Positions 33,426-44,224 of a DNA stretch of 64,000 nt are shown here, piece by piece (position 1 is the first letter of the stretch; each line of letters starts with the position of its first letter). Under the pieces are notes generated by a model. The model was given only the letters and a program-made list of their open reading frames with translations, ran no database searches and had not been told where the DNA came from. This DNA is from Reticulitermes speratus (Eukaryota; Arthropoda; Insecta; Blattodea; Rhinotermitidae): positions 13,757,243-13,821,242 of the forward strand of contig JAJKFL010000013.1 of the NCBI GenBank assembly GCA_021186555.1, given 5' to 3'. The translations under genes and the position numbers were made by a program.

Positions 33426-34065
33426 AGTATTAACGTACGCTGTCAGAAATTAACTGCGTAACATGTCAGAATACTATCAACGCACATTACTGTAGAGGCA
33501 ATACTTCTGCGCAATTCCGCGAGATCAGAAAACCTGCGCCAAATGCCTGGCGACCTCAATTCATGCCTTATGCCAACACAGACAGTCTAACAACTTGAGC
33601 CTGACGAATTTAGTCCACAGCGTCACAATCGCTTCTGAATATCCATTTTACATTACATCAATCTGGGCCAAGTGAATTACATGATCCGTCTGTCTATACA
33701 TCTTTACATAAGTACCATACTAAATTTGAGTCAGCGACAAGTCGAAACCGTCAAATGAAATATCGCCAATTTATTGCCATAAAATCAATTAAAATTTCAG
33801 CTACTAACAAATTAAAACCCGACCCTATGTTAATCACAATTTGGCAATTAACGAAAGAAAATAAAGTGGAATAACCCTTCATCGATAATATTCACACCCC
33901 TTTCAGTGTTCGTCTACTTGTTCTCCCTAGGCTACATAATAAATACAACAGCCTGCTTCACGATAAAAAAACTTTATTAAATTACGTATAATAGGCATAC
34001 TTGAACAATGATAAAGTTACTAACAACCCCTAAAAACCAATGTCACGTCTCTGTGAGAGCTGGCC

Positions 34066-34150
34066 TGAAACAGGGATCCAAATATTTTCCAAAAATCTAG
34101 CAGCCATCTCAAAAGCCTAGGCGCCATAAAGGGTCACATGAAGTAAGTTT
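34066..34150 (-). repeat. R2 repeat, second half
   Basis: Minus strand: CTTCATGTGACCCTTTATGG, CGCCTAGGCTTTT, TAGATTTTTGGAAAATA, matching the 3' half of the copy at 18258. Confidence 0.5.
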
Positions 34151-34156
34151 CACACG

Positions 34157-34404
34157 AGGCCGTGCCATGGCTCAGACGGTTAGTCGCCGGACTATTCACC
34201 GCGGAGGCCCCGGTTCCATGAGGGCAGAATGATGTGAATGGGGACAAAGTGCACTTGGACGGTTTTTCACCAAAGTACTTCGTTTTTCGTCCAATTCAAC
34301 GGTACTCGTGATTGAACGAGGGAAAACGAAGTATCTTCTGGGTGTACAATGAGGCCCACTTTGCACCACATCCTACTGCGGGACCCTTCAACCCCCCCCC
34401 CCCC
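34157..34404 (+). mobile_element. SINE-1 with 3' C/A tail
   Basis: Head GCCGTGCCATGGCTCAGACG with box A, then GGACGGTTTTTCACCAAAGT. The body is diverged and ends in 13 C and AAAG (34392-34408). Near-repeats at both edges, AGTAAGTTTCACACGA (34142) and AGAAAGTTCCACACGA (34406), could be its target duplication. Confidence 0.75.
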
Positions 34405-34524
34405 AAAGAAAGTTCCACACGAAGAACCCACCACTGTGTAATGACCTGTGAACCTCTTACCTGGCTCTTTCTGCTCGATCCATGTGAATTTGACACACTC
34501 TTTTGTATCGAAGGAGGAAAACCG

Positions 34525-34575
34525 AAATCATTCTAAAAATATTAGACGCCACCGTATAAATTTAGTCGCCCGGGA
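34525..34575 (-). repeat. R2 repeat, first half
   Basis: Minus strand: CCCGGGCGACTAAATTTATA, GGCGTCTAATATTTTT, matching the 5' half of the copy at 18258. It lies upstream of the other half in the same orientation with the SINE-1 in between. Confidence 0.5.
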
Positions 34576-34599
34576 TTTGTGTGCCCCTGGCCTACGATT

Positions 34600-36635
34600 T
34601 CAATGTACAACGGACATTTGGGTGCTTCAGATGCCTTTCAGTTTGTGACCTTTGCTCCATACCCCACAGCACCATCGACACCCGTACCAACACGTGACTT
34701 ATGTCGTTTTCGCATAATTCGTTTTTTCAACCGTGAGGAGAACTTGCTATTCCATGTGCGCCTTTACTCATGGCGCAGGTGGACCGAGGTATGCAAACAG
34801 CAGACGCTTCCTAACGATGGGGGTATTTGCATAGCAGTCAGCAGCGCAGTAATTCAATCAAACACCAACTGAAGAAGTGCACAGGTCCAAGTGTTGACGT
34901 ATCCTTCGTACCAATCAGCCCGCTCTACTGCTGAATTCAACGTCGCTGCTCCTAAGCACCATATCCATGAGGATTCGTACGACCATGCAGATTATATTGC
35001 GAGCATTCAAACCCAAAGTCGTGATATGAAATTTACCGCTTCTGCGTCTTATTCGGCAGGTTTGGGTTTGGTTCGCCTCAGCACTTTGTTTTCTTAAATC
35101 TCTCAAATTTCCCCCACAGCGGAAAGCAAAATGTTCATATCGATAAGAACCACAGATCAACGAAAGGCGTGATTGGGTGGTTAGCACTTCCGCTGCGTAC
35201 GTTACGTCCTGTTCAAACCCAGAGACCGACAACCATGAAGGAGAATCTTCGTTGGTTTCCAGAGTCACTCAAATAAAATTCCGGAAAACTACCTCAAATT
35301 ACGCAATGATCGTTTTCTTCCACAGCCTTCCCAATTAGTTATTCCCTAACCACTTAATCACTCGACGCGGCAGTCTTCAGTTGCTGATAACGGTGTGAAA
35401 TAAATAAAAAATAAAATTACAATGAAAGTTACACTTTACAGAAATATGTTGTATTAATTGCTTTATGACTCAGATTTAAAATTCTTATCCTTTGTAACCC
35501 TAAAACGCACCACACATAACTGGGAAATTATTGTAATAATATTTCTGAAGCATTACTTTGCAGTATCGAATTTAATTAAAATCCAATGATTGTGACCGCG
35601 CCTGACCAATTTATACGTAGACATACAGAGACAGACAGGACACACACGTCACACGTAACAAAAAAATACACACACATTTGAAGATTAAAGTCTTGTGGAA
35701 TGTTAGGCAGTGTCGGCTAGCGTCTAGTTGTCCGGGACTGAAGATGGACGTAGCACTGTCCTCCGCAACGTCGGAACCTATTTGCCAGTCGACACATCTT
35801 AACATTTAAGAAAACTTAAACCTCCAGCAACACCGCTCCGAGAAATTCAAATCTCTCAAAAGCACGTCTCATTACTGGGAGACTCTGAAGTTGGTTGTCT
35901 ACACGGCTCCTGCTGCGGCAAAAATTAATGGAAAATTTGTGCGTTAATAAGAAGTGACAAGGAGAAGAGTGATGACGTAAGCGACAATTTCAATTAGACT
36001 AGGAACAACTCTCGCGTTTGAATTTGTCACCCGCTACCTGTTTTCAGGGAGTACAGGACTGAGCATTCAATATGCACGGTAACGACAACGGTTACCACGG
36101 CGGGAATGTTCAAATGTCTCTATTACACTTCCAAGACTTCACAGGCCACGCTGTCTACATTCCAAAATTGTACTTGCAATATTATTTATGTGTGCGCGCG
36201 GTTCCCACTACGAAACATTCTTAGATCTCCCCATGAGCCGCTGTAAAATTGCACAATTCAAACGTTCTCGGAGTTTGCATCGCTCTGTAACTGTAAAGGT
36301 GTATCCCCCCATGTACGTAGGATTATCTCGGAATCAATTTAGGCAAGGAAAACACTCAGTGGCCATGTCGAAACCTCACCTCGAATTGTGCTCAGTACCA
36401 GAAAATGATGAGTAATGACTACGTGGAAGATCTGAGCCGCCGACACAAACCGGAAACCTAACATACGTACAATGCAGACAAGCGAGTGACCTTAAACATA
36501 ACACAAAACGAAGGCTGAAACCAACGTTACACTAACAAGCAGCTACAACACACGAGGGAAACTTTGGACATTTATGTTTTTATTTCTTATAGGTTAAGCA
36601 CGTAAAACAAGGTAAGTTACGCGTGAGTCAAACCG
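34600..36635. other. No recognisable gene
   Basis: At 35695-35795 there is an eroded relative of the GAAACGTC element (GACTGAAGATGGACG, GCAACGTCGGAACC). At 35165-35215 a tRNA-like run (GGGTGGTTAGCACTTCCGCT, CTGTTCAAACCCAGAG) may be a SINE head. Nothing else recognised. Confidence 0.35.
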
Positions 36636-36639
36636 CAGA

Positions 36640-37010
36640 CACGACTGTGGCCTTCGCTCTTACGTGATGACGTGTGAAGCTGGTTGGTGGTGTATTACCA
36701 ACTTTGTGGGACAATGCATCGGTCCCATCAAGGGTCAAGAAGTCAGTGGACTGTTGCCAAACTCTTACTCGCGTCTAATTGTAGCGGATATCACCACGTA
36801 AGTATAAAGCTACTCTACTGTCTGCCCAAGAACACTACATTCCTTGTTCTTCTATTCGTACATTTGGCTTGATATGGGTAGTCCAATTCGACGGGACAAC
36901 CATAAACTCGCAGTTGTTTTTTCGTTTAACCCTTGAAGATGGTTTGCATCGCAACATCACAGAACAGTGAAGCCCTCAACTGCATCACGACGGAAGTCCG
37001 AAACCTCGTG
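36640..37010. repeat. GAAACGTC elements, two eroded halves
   Basis: 36640-36750 carries GTATTACCAACTTTGTGGGA, CATCGGTCCCATCAAGGGTC. 36930-37010 carries CCCTTGAAGATGGTTTGCAT, ATCACGACGGAAGTCCGAAA. They face each other like arms of one foldback, with unrelated sequence between. Confidence 0.5.
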
Positions 37011-37014
37011 CCGC

Positions 37015-38175
37015 CTCAACTCTTTCGTATTCAGAACTTGACCCGTAAAACAGAGCAAAAAACAGGGCACAATTAAAGGCAAATAATAAATTTTTCACCA
37101 AAGGTAAAGCATTTTTTTCGGAGCTCATCTGACAACAAAATCTGTAGAAGAACTGTCAGTTTGTCACGCTGCAGCATTTCAAAATAGCGTCCATTTCTTT
37201 AAGTATTAATTACCGTCGTCTTCATTTTGCGATCTCATCAGGTACTCTGGTATGTGCAAAATTTTTAACCCGAAAACGTTTGTGAAGTGCATGAATATCA
37301 GACCACACCGTCTTATCGATCGTAATTGTGTGAATTCAACGTATGTTAGAAGTACGTCCCAGATACTTGACACTTCTGTGATGCTGACACAGAGTAAATT
37401 TGTATCCTATCATCGACATGTAGTTACTTTCTACTGAAAATAGCAGTGAAAATATGTCAAGTATTCAATTTCAGAATCATCCTATATACATTACTTTACA
37501 ACTTGCGATTTGAGATTGAACATGTAGCATGTATTGGCACGTGGAATTTTGCAGAGAATCATTACTCGTCAGCTGCTGCTAATGTGCAAAATGGCAAGTA
37601 AGGTTTTTGCACGAACCTTTGCACGGTTTCCTTGCAGGCGGAGCTGTACTGACTAAACCAATTAAGGGCAAAATGGCAGAATATTGATTTATGTTACAAA
37701 CCCTTCCATGCAGAATGACAGGTTAGATCTTTAATGAAAAGGGCTAGCTGTAATAGTTAAAAATTAATCTATTTAGTTGATAAAACGGCACTAAATAATG
37801 TAAGAATAAATTCTGAAGCTTTGTTTTTACTGAACACTGATGCACAAATTGAGTAGCTCTAAGCAAGTGCTACTTAGTAATATCCTTCCGACGGTGTGGC
37901 ATAATAGGCACTTTTAACAGCTAGTTGCATATCCCATTAATTTGTAGTAGGTAAAAAGAATGTACGTCCTATTTGCATTCAATTGTTAGGCTGCGTCGTT
38001 AAACTGCAGCAGATATTTTACAAACACCTGACCAATTTACATGAAAGGATGGCATGGATTTGAGAATATTGTGCTGAGAAGAATAAGTATTTAAAAGAGA
38101 AGGACACTGAAAGAGAATGGATAAAACCATAATGTGGAGCTCCACAGTTTGTACTGTTCACTAGCATTATTCAAG
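37015..38175. other. No recognisable gene
   Basis: AT-rich, nothing recognised. Confidence 0.4.
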
Positions 38176-38180
38176 TAGAC

Positions 38181-38344
38181 GTTTCCGTTCTTCTGGAATA
38201 CGAAGCCGCGTCACTGGGTAACATGTTCCCAACGTTCCGAAACAACGTAGAGGTCACCCTTGAAGACGGGACCATTACGAGTCATCGAAACGTCGGCAGC
38301 CGATTACCCATTGACACGGCGCCACATCCAAGATGAACGGAAAC
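38181..38344. repeat. GAAACGTC foldback, diverged arms
   Basis: Left arm 38181-38231 (GTTTCCGTTCTTCTGGAATA ...) and right arm 38288-38344 (... AGATGAACGGAAAC) match at roughly three quarters of positions. The centre holds CCCTTGAAGACGGGACC and CATCGAAACGTCGGCAGCC. Older than 25441 and 49763. Confidence 0.75.
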
Positions 38345-38445
38345 CTCAGCTACAACGCTGTGAAAACCTAACTCGCATTATTTTAGTAGTTAAAACTGAC
38401 TCTGACATGGGCATGGTGTTTGGTGTACATGGAGAAAGTAAGGCC

Positions 38446-38818
38446 GGAAACAGACGAAGCGACTTTGGTCGAGCCGACCGTTGCCACGACGTCGCGCGCA
38501 AGTGTCCACACGGAAGGACTCTTGTCGAGACGGCTGTCGTGACGGCGGTCGACTTGCTTGGCCAGGCGTACGGCGTCTAAACAGTCTGGCTCCTTCACAT
38601 CTGAACTCTTCCACTGTCAACCATGGACTGATGTGTCGAAACGACCTTCCGTGCCACTCCAAAGTCGCGGGGAAATCATGAGTCGAGTCGACCTTCGAGC
38701 GGCGGCAGGCTGCGTCGAGTGTCATGTGTTTTGTTACTTTTAACTATATAGTGACGCGTCGATTCGACGATCGACTCGACGGTCGGCTCGACCAAAGTCG
38801 CTTCGTCTGTTTTCAGAC
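38446..38818. mobile_element. GC-rich element with 35-bp inverted ends
   Basis: The left end, GAAACAGACGAAGCGACTTT and on through GGTCGAGCCGACCGT (38446-38482), is repeated inverted at 38784-38818 almost perfectly. The interior is GC- and CpG-rich, unlike the AT-rich surroundings, with many GTCGA/TCGAC words that could fold further. No transposase frame, so non-autonomous if it is a transposon. Target duplication not clear. Confidence 0.75.
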
Positions 38819-38934
38819 TAAAACAGCGTGTAGATATGTGTATGGAACCCTTAAACAAGAGAGATACGTTGCGAAGCAAAGACGTGGATAACTAACCAAC
38901 CAATCAACCAAATAAAAAATAACTAAGTAACTAA

Positions 38935-39235
38935 AACTCCATGAAGCAAAGTCCTTCTTGAGAAGCTAATCGTTACTTAACTGGTGAGGCAGTTACCAGC
39001 ATTTTATGAAACCGGAAGGTTCATTACCGTGATCACAACAGCCCGCCAACTGTCCCTGTCATGGGCCAGATCAGTTCAGTCAAAGCCACCCCCGATCAAT
39101 TTCGTTAAGATCCATTTTTATATTATTCTTCCATCTCTAAGTGGTTTCTTGCATTCACGTTCACGCGCCATGACCCTGCAGGCACCTCTCCTCTCCAACA
39201 TACGTGCCACATGCAAAGAAGTATATAGCCGGAAA
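38935..39235 (-). mobile_element. LINE-B, diverged 3' part
   Basis: Plus-strand landmarks: AAAGTCCTTCTTGAGAAGCT, TTATGAAACCGGAAGGTTCA, CACAACAGCCCGCCAACTGT, AAGATCCATTTTTATATTAT. The order equals 56305-56600. The terminal hairpin loop has become GGAA. Confidence 0.8.
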
Positions 39236-39239
39236 ATAT

Positions 39240-40495
39240 TAAAATGAACTGAGCTGAGCTGAGTTGAACAGTGATTGACCAGCATCCACTCTGCATGGTG
39301 GTCTGCTGTAAAAATGGGAATGGATCGTGGATCCAGGAAATACGTGCAAAAGTTTAAAATTATTAAATGCTCAGACCTTGATACATGAAATTGGCCAGCC
39401 AGTCAGTGAAATTTTTGTAGTCCTGAATTTACGGACAATTTGTTAAGGACATGTAACAGAATTTACTTGGGATGAATGGAAAACCTGAAAAGAGAAATCC
39501 TTTTGAGTGATCGGGCTCGAGGGAAGAGAAAGGGAACGGTAATTCTTAAGTTTCTGAGAAGAAGAAAGTCCATGTCTGGTGGGATATCGGACTAGCGGGC
39601 TAGAAACATAAACCTAACATTAGGAAACTCAAATGCTGTTAATGGAATCGAAGTAAGGAAAGTGAAAGACTGTGACGCTTGGATGCATTACACTCTATGG
39701 GACAAATCAGAGTAAGGCAACGTCTAGGGAAAATAAAATCAGGATGGAAGCAAACGGCAGCAGAAAGTTTGAACACTTGAATAACTGCGATTCACTTCAT
39801 GATGGGTTCGCAAATTACTTAACATTTCTACACAATAATTTGCGGTTTTAACTTAAGCAAGGCTTTGTCAACCTTGGAATTAATTTCAGGGAACTAAGTG
39901 ACAATCGTACGGACTCATTTAGCAAGGTACTGAGTGTCATCAGCTGTGCAGGACAACTGCAGGTACAAATCTGGAAAAGGGATGAAAGCAAGACAGCAAA
40001 ACGGTTGCGTTGGCTAAATCAGTTTCCACTCTTTCAATCAATCGAGCAATAAATAAATAAATAAATAAATCGCACAATCAGGTTATCAGTAAAACACTTC
40101 TGACGTTCTTTATAATTGCAGGTACAGCATTCCTCTGTTTCCTCCACGGATTTCAAGATCTGTTTAAAAGACACGTCCCACTGTGATTCATTTCAAGTTT
40201 TCCCTGGGCACGCCGACGCATAGCTCCACACATTATTACCCTCGGTACACGGTATAAAAACCATGATAAAAGATATAAATGAAGAAATGCTCTTTTCTTT
40301 TCATTCAGGGTTGCGATCAAAAAATGCCAGATTTTACTCTAGATCCCCGAGGAAAGAATCCCCCGATACCCATCGATAGGTTAGTACGATCGTGTGTTCT
40401 TGCACTTCCACATCACATATAGATTAATTGTATGGGAAAATAACTAAATATCCGCAGACGTTTCTCGTCATTTCTTTACCCTCACCACTTCTGTA
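39240..40495. other. No recognisable gene
   Basis: (AAAT)n patch at about 40045-40069. Otherwise nothing recognised. Confidence 0.4.
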
Positions 40496-40508
40496 CCTAC
40501 CGTATATT

Positions 40509-40769
40509 TTTTTTCCAATGGCTCGACAGCCCCTTGGGGGCCTAGGCCTCGTCATTTTACGACGCTTCACAATCACACTTTTTAGACACACCACGTTCGG
40601 TAGGACTCCTCTGGACGAGGGACCAGCTCGTCGCAGAGACCTCTACCTGACAACACACAACACTCACAAGAGACAGACATCCATGCCCTCGGCGGGATTC
40701 GAACCCACGATCCTAGTAAGCGAGCGGCCGTAGACCCACACCTTAGACCGCACGGCCACTGGGATCGGC
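40509..40769 (-). mobile_element. SINE-2 with near-perfect target duplication
   Basis: On the minus strand: CCAGTGGCCGTGCGGTCTAA, GCGAGCGGCCGT region reversed as in 17123, then GTGGGTTCGAATCCCGCCGA (box B), ending in CCATTGG and an A tail (T run at 40506-40514). Flanks ACCGTATATT (40499-40508) and ACCGTCTATT (40770-40779) differ at one of ten positions. Confidence 0.9.
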
Positions 40770-40779
40770 ACCGTCTATT

Positions 40780-42300
40780 ATCAAGTGTTATTAAACACAA
40801 GAATTAATTTAAATTAATCACTTCACCTCCACTGAAGATTTTCTACGTGTTAACTTAAAAACACAATCAACAGATTTAATAATCTGCTTAACAAGGGCCA
40901 GAGAGGACCTCAAGATGTGAAGTGACTATACATAAAATAGACTTCGATGCCAACGTTCGATATTCAAATTCAAATTACGAGTCTTCCCATTCCGGTTGGT
41001 TGTCATCAGCAGATGAATTAGAACCGATCACTGATATTATATATTACATTCATCACGTACAACAGATTAATATTCCTGCGCGCTTGCGCAGTGACTGCTA
41101 TAAATAATATAGGAGCTTAGAGCTCATTATTAATTCTGCTAGCTACCGCATCTCTGCCATTCGTTCATCTGCCACTTGCACGCCAGCTTCTTGTGCTCTT
41201 AGAGCGCTGGCGCGAGCAATTCGGCGGGCAAAAAAAATGCATAGTGCTGGACTTTTTGTAAGCTGCCTATTTAGAATGCGTTCGATGAAAATGTAGTTGA
41301 GATTGGCGTTTTCTGGTACGTGACGCCATGCTACCTAGTACACATGTACTGCAGTATCGGAGGAGCCTGCTGCCTCCGTCTTCGAATACAGTGCTTTGGG
41401 ATATCCTAAAGGAGACACAGTTGCAAACAAACGTTGGTAATTTTCTACTAGAATCCACGGCGTCACATTCTGTAAGACACTACTGTTCATTGTTACCATC
41501 GTAAGAATCTCGAAATTCATAAAGGTAAATCGTACACTTTAGTCTCCTATTTCGTACGTTGGCAATAAATACAAGTTTAGTTGAACCGCGCAAATGGGCA
41601 ATGTTGGCAACGACGTTCTGGCGTATGGACATTATATGAATATGATACAGTGTTATTTGTAATACAAAATGATTCTGCACACAAACGGGAAATCAAAGTA
41701 AGCAAAACAAAATTAATTACCATTTCAATAACATCAATATCACTGCAGGTACAATCTACATTTGTCTCAGAAAAAAAAACATTCCGCAGTCAGTCTCCCA
41801 GTTGAGAAATTTATGTGTTTAGATCTACTCATTTCTCTCCCCCCCCCCCAGACTCTAAATATTTGTAAAACAATCTGTACATATTTGTCTGTATTGGACA
41901 TCTGAGACAGGCGACTGGGAAATAAATGGGAGAAACGGTGGAGGGGAAAAAAATTTAAGTATATTTTAGACTTTATTAAAGAAGAGGTTCATAAAGCCAT
42001 AAATTTCGGAGCCCCAATTCCAAATTAAATAAACTTTTAAATCAATAACTTGTCAAATGGATTTCTTTACAGTAATGACATCTGTACATCGTATTTCAGT
42101 TTAAATAAACTTCACTCTTAGTCGAATTTCTACTAACTAATGAAATTAATAACAAACAAACTAAAAACCACAATCCTGTTACAGAAACATAATCGTAAAT
42201 TTGAACGCTGACAGTAGGGGTAACACTGTCTATGCCAATTTTCGCACTGGCTTTGCGTTCTCTGATTACTGCCACTAAACACATACATTACTCGATTCCA
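40780..42300. other. No gene; one possible repeat
   Basis: At 41320-41520 the minus strand reads TMVTMNSSVLQNVTPWILVE and TKTEAAGSSDTAVHV-like text, a pattern I associate with an abundant non-coding cockroach repeat. It is not a host gene. Run of 11 C at 41839-41849. Confidence 0.35.
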
Positions 42301-42310
42301 AAGCCTTAAT

Positions 42311-42622
42311 TAAAGAGAGCCGTTTTCTGCTAAAAATGATCCAAAGAAGAACGTAGCCATACGGCAGAGGAAGGATGTAGATGACTCGCTATGGTTGGCT
42401 GCTTTACATGGTCGCCTATCCACCTTGCTAGCTACCCGTTTGACAGCGCAAAACTTAACCGTTGCTGAGCGTAAGCTTAGAGAAGAAATGTATCGGATAA
42501 AAAAACGCCAGCAGAAGAAAATGAGTAACCTTACCTTAAATGTAATAAAAGAAGAAAACCAGCAAGCTAAGCATTTCTACATTAGACATAAAATGGCTGC
42601 TACTACGTACTCAGTTCAATGA
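42311..42622 (+). CDS. Unidentified coding-like fragment
   Basis: A frame open from about 42325 to the stop at 42622 without needing an ATG: DPKKNVAIRQRKDVDDSLWL, HGRLSTLLATRLTAQNLTVA, ERKLREEMYRIKKRQQKK, then NQQAKHFYIRHKM. The charged, helical, Lys/Arg/Glu-rich text looks like real protein. It ends 77 bp upstream of the LINE-B copy on the same strand. It may be another mobile-element piece. I do not recognise the family. Confidence 0.3.
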
Positions 42623-42698
42623 CAAAAAAAAACGTTACACACCACACAATATAAATCTGGAAACTCAAAAATTCAACTTAAAAATCTTGATATGAAAT

Positions 42699-43225
42699 GT
42701 TCTGTATGGGTGTGAGACTTGGTCTATCACACTGAGGGAGGAACATAGGCTGAGGGTGTTCGAGAATAGGGTGCTGAGGAGGATATTTGGGCCTAAGAGG
42801 GACGGGGTAACAGGGGAGTGGAGAAGACTACATAACGAGGAACTTAATTATCTGTACCCATCACCAAATATTATTCGGGTGATCAAATCGAGAAGAATGA
42901 GGTGGGCGGGGCATGTAGCACGTATGGGTGAGGGGAGAGACGCATACAGGGTTTTGGTGGGGAGACCTGAGGGAAGGAGACCACTTGGAAGACCCAGGCG
43001 TAGATGGGAGGATAATATTAAAATGGATCTTCAAGCAGTGGGATGGGGGGCATGGACTGGATTGATATGGCTCAGGATAGGGACAGGTGGCGGGCTCTTG
43101 TGAGTGCGGTAATGAACCTTCGGGTTCCATAAAACGCGGGGAATTTCTTGACTAGCTGACGACCTGTTAGCTTCTCAAGAAGGACTCTGCCCCATGGAGT
43201 TGGTTAGTTAGTTAGTTTTAGTTAT
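42699..43225 (+). pseudogene. LINE-B, C-terminal part of reverse transcriptase and 3' end
   Basis: Reads [84 protein letters not shown] frameshift in the G run near 43048 then moves to [16 protein letters not shown] and [14 protein letters not shown]. It is the same C-terminal zone as in LINE-A, from a distinct family. A hairpin GAACC-TTCG-GGTTC (43114-43127) is built from the last codons. The untranslated tail ends in (GTTA)n at about 43200-43218. Confidence 0.88.
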
Positions 43226-43229
43226 GAAA

Positions 43230-43945
43230 TGTAAAGTAAGAGCAGACGATAAACCGTATTCACTAACACAGCGAATTATAACAACTGAGGAAGGATACTG
43301 CCACGGCCTCTTTGAAGACATCACCGCAACATTCACCTACAATGACTGCGGAACTCTCAGAAAAAAACTTCTTATTGTCTGAATGCTAAGGGGATACATC
43401 CTGGATGAATCAGGACGCATTACTGCATCGCTAACCCGCTAAGTTATACAGTTAAACACACACTTTAAAAAATAGAGTCAAGGTGGTGTATACCACCAGA
43501 ATGTTCATACCGACTTTTATGAATATCCGTCGCTGAATGTGTAAGTTAAACTGAGAGCACACAAAAGGTATACATTTCATCGAAAGGCTGTTTCTTCATT
43601 GGAAATCAGGCTAAAACAAGCCAGCATACGAGTTCTTGCACAGGACTCAGGCAATGTAATTTAGCAGAAATCTCTACTGCCTTCTACTGGCTAGTCACCG
43701 GTTTTACCAATAATTTTTGTCTTTTCCAAGAACGATTCCCGTCTTCAGTTCAATAGGATGTTTATTTGGCCTGTCTCCCTGCGAAAACGGAACGTCACTT
43801 GCTCTCTGTATCGCAAGTAACTTCCCTGAAGCGTCTACTTTCCTACAGAATCGTGTCTGTCCTGACAAAGTGACGTAAGAGACATCAAAACATTGAAGAC
43901 TTGGAAGGCAGACGAAAGGGCAACACTTTCTGTTGCTGGAGCTTC
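43230..43945. other. No recognisable gene
   Basis: Nothing recognised. Confidence 0.4.
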
Positions 43946-44012
43946 GTACACAATATTTATTGAAACAGCTGCCCAACAATAAAAGGACAATAGTTTGTTA
44001 ATGTATGGCATT

Positions 44013-44054
44013 CCTCCTACATGTTTCGGCCTACAACGGCTATCTTCAGGGAGG
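44013..44054 (-). ncRNA. Hammerhead-like ribozyme motif
   Basis: Minus strand: stem I CCTCC, core CTGAAGA, T, stem II AGCCGTTGTAGGCC (outer pair broken), GAAA, CATGTA with A as cleavage base, stem I GGAGG. Stem III can be only AC/GU with an AU loop in one molecule, but ACATGT is self-complementary, so a six-pair stem III could form between two molecules. Confidence 0.62.
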
Positions 44055-44113
44055 TGGTTAACAAAGGAAACAGTAGTTATGGCATAACTACCTACTCTTT
44101 CCATTGTTAACCA

Positions 44114-44154
44114 CCTTCCTGAAGAAGGCCATTGTAGGCCGAAACATGTAGAGG
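44114..44154 (+). ncRNA. Hammerhead-like ribozyme motif
   Basis: Plus strand: CTTC (stem I), core CTGAAGA (44119-44125), A, stem II GGCC-ATTGTA-GGCC, GAAA (44141-44144), CATGTA, then GAGG (stem I with one G-U pair). The extra base before stem II is A here, T in other copies. Mirror partner of the minus-strand motif in the same hairpin. Confidence 0.62.
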
Positions 44155-44224
44155 AGTGTCATACATTAACAAACTACTGTACTTGTATTGTCGTGCAGTT
44201 GTTGGAATAAATATTGTGATCTAT

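Larger units (their letters stand above)
43949..44218. repeat. HHR foldback, near-complete 270-bp hairpin
   Basis: The arms pair almost to the centre: 43949-44080 against 44084-44218. The inner part GTAGTTAT-GGC-ATAACTAC (44073-44091) is a perfect hairpin, and the outermost pairing is CACAATATTTATT with AATAAATATTGTG. Both arms keep a hammerhead-like core (minus 44013-44054, plus 44114-44154). Confidence 0.9.

Noticed and set aside
34915..35268. 117-codon minus-strand frame
   Set aside because: No motif or splice context seen; overlaps an unclear tRNA-like patch.
38260..38743. Several overlapping 60-110 codon frames
   Set aside because: They follow from the GC-rich composition of the inverted-end element; stops are rare there by chance on both strands.
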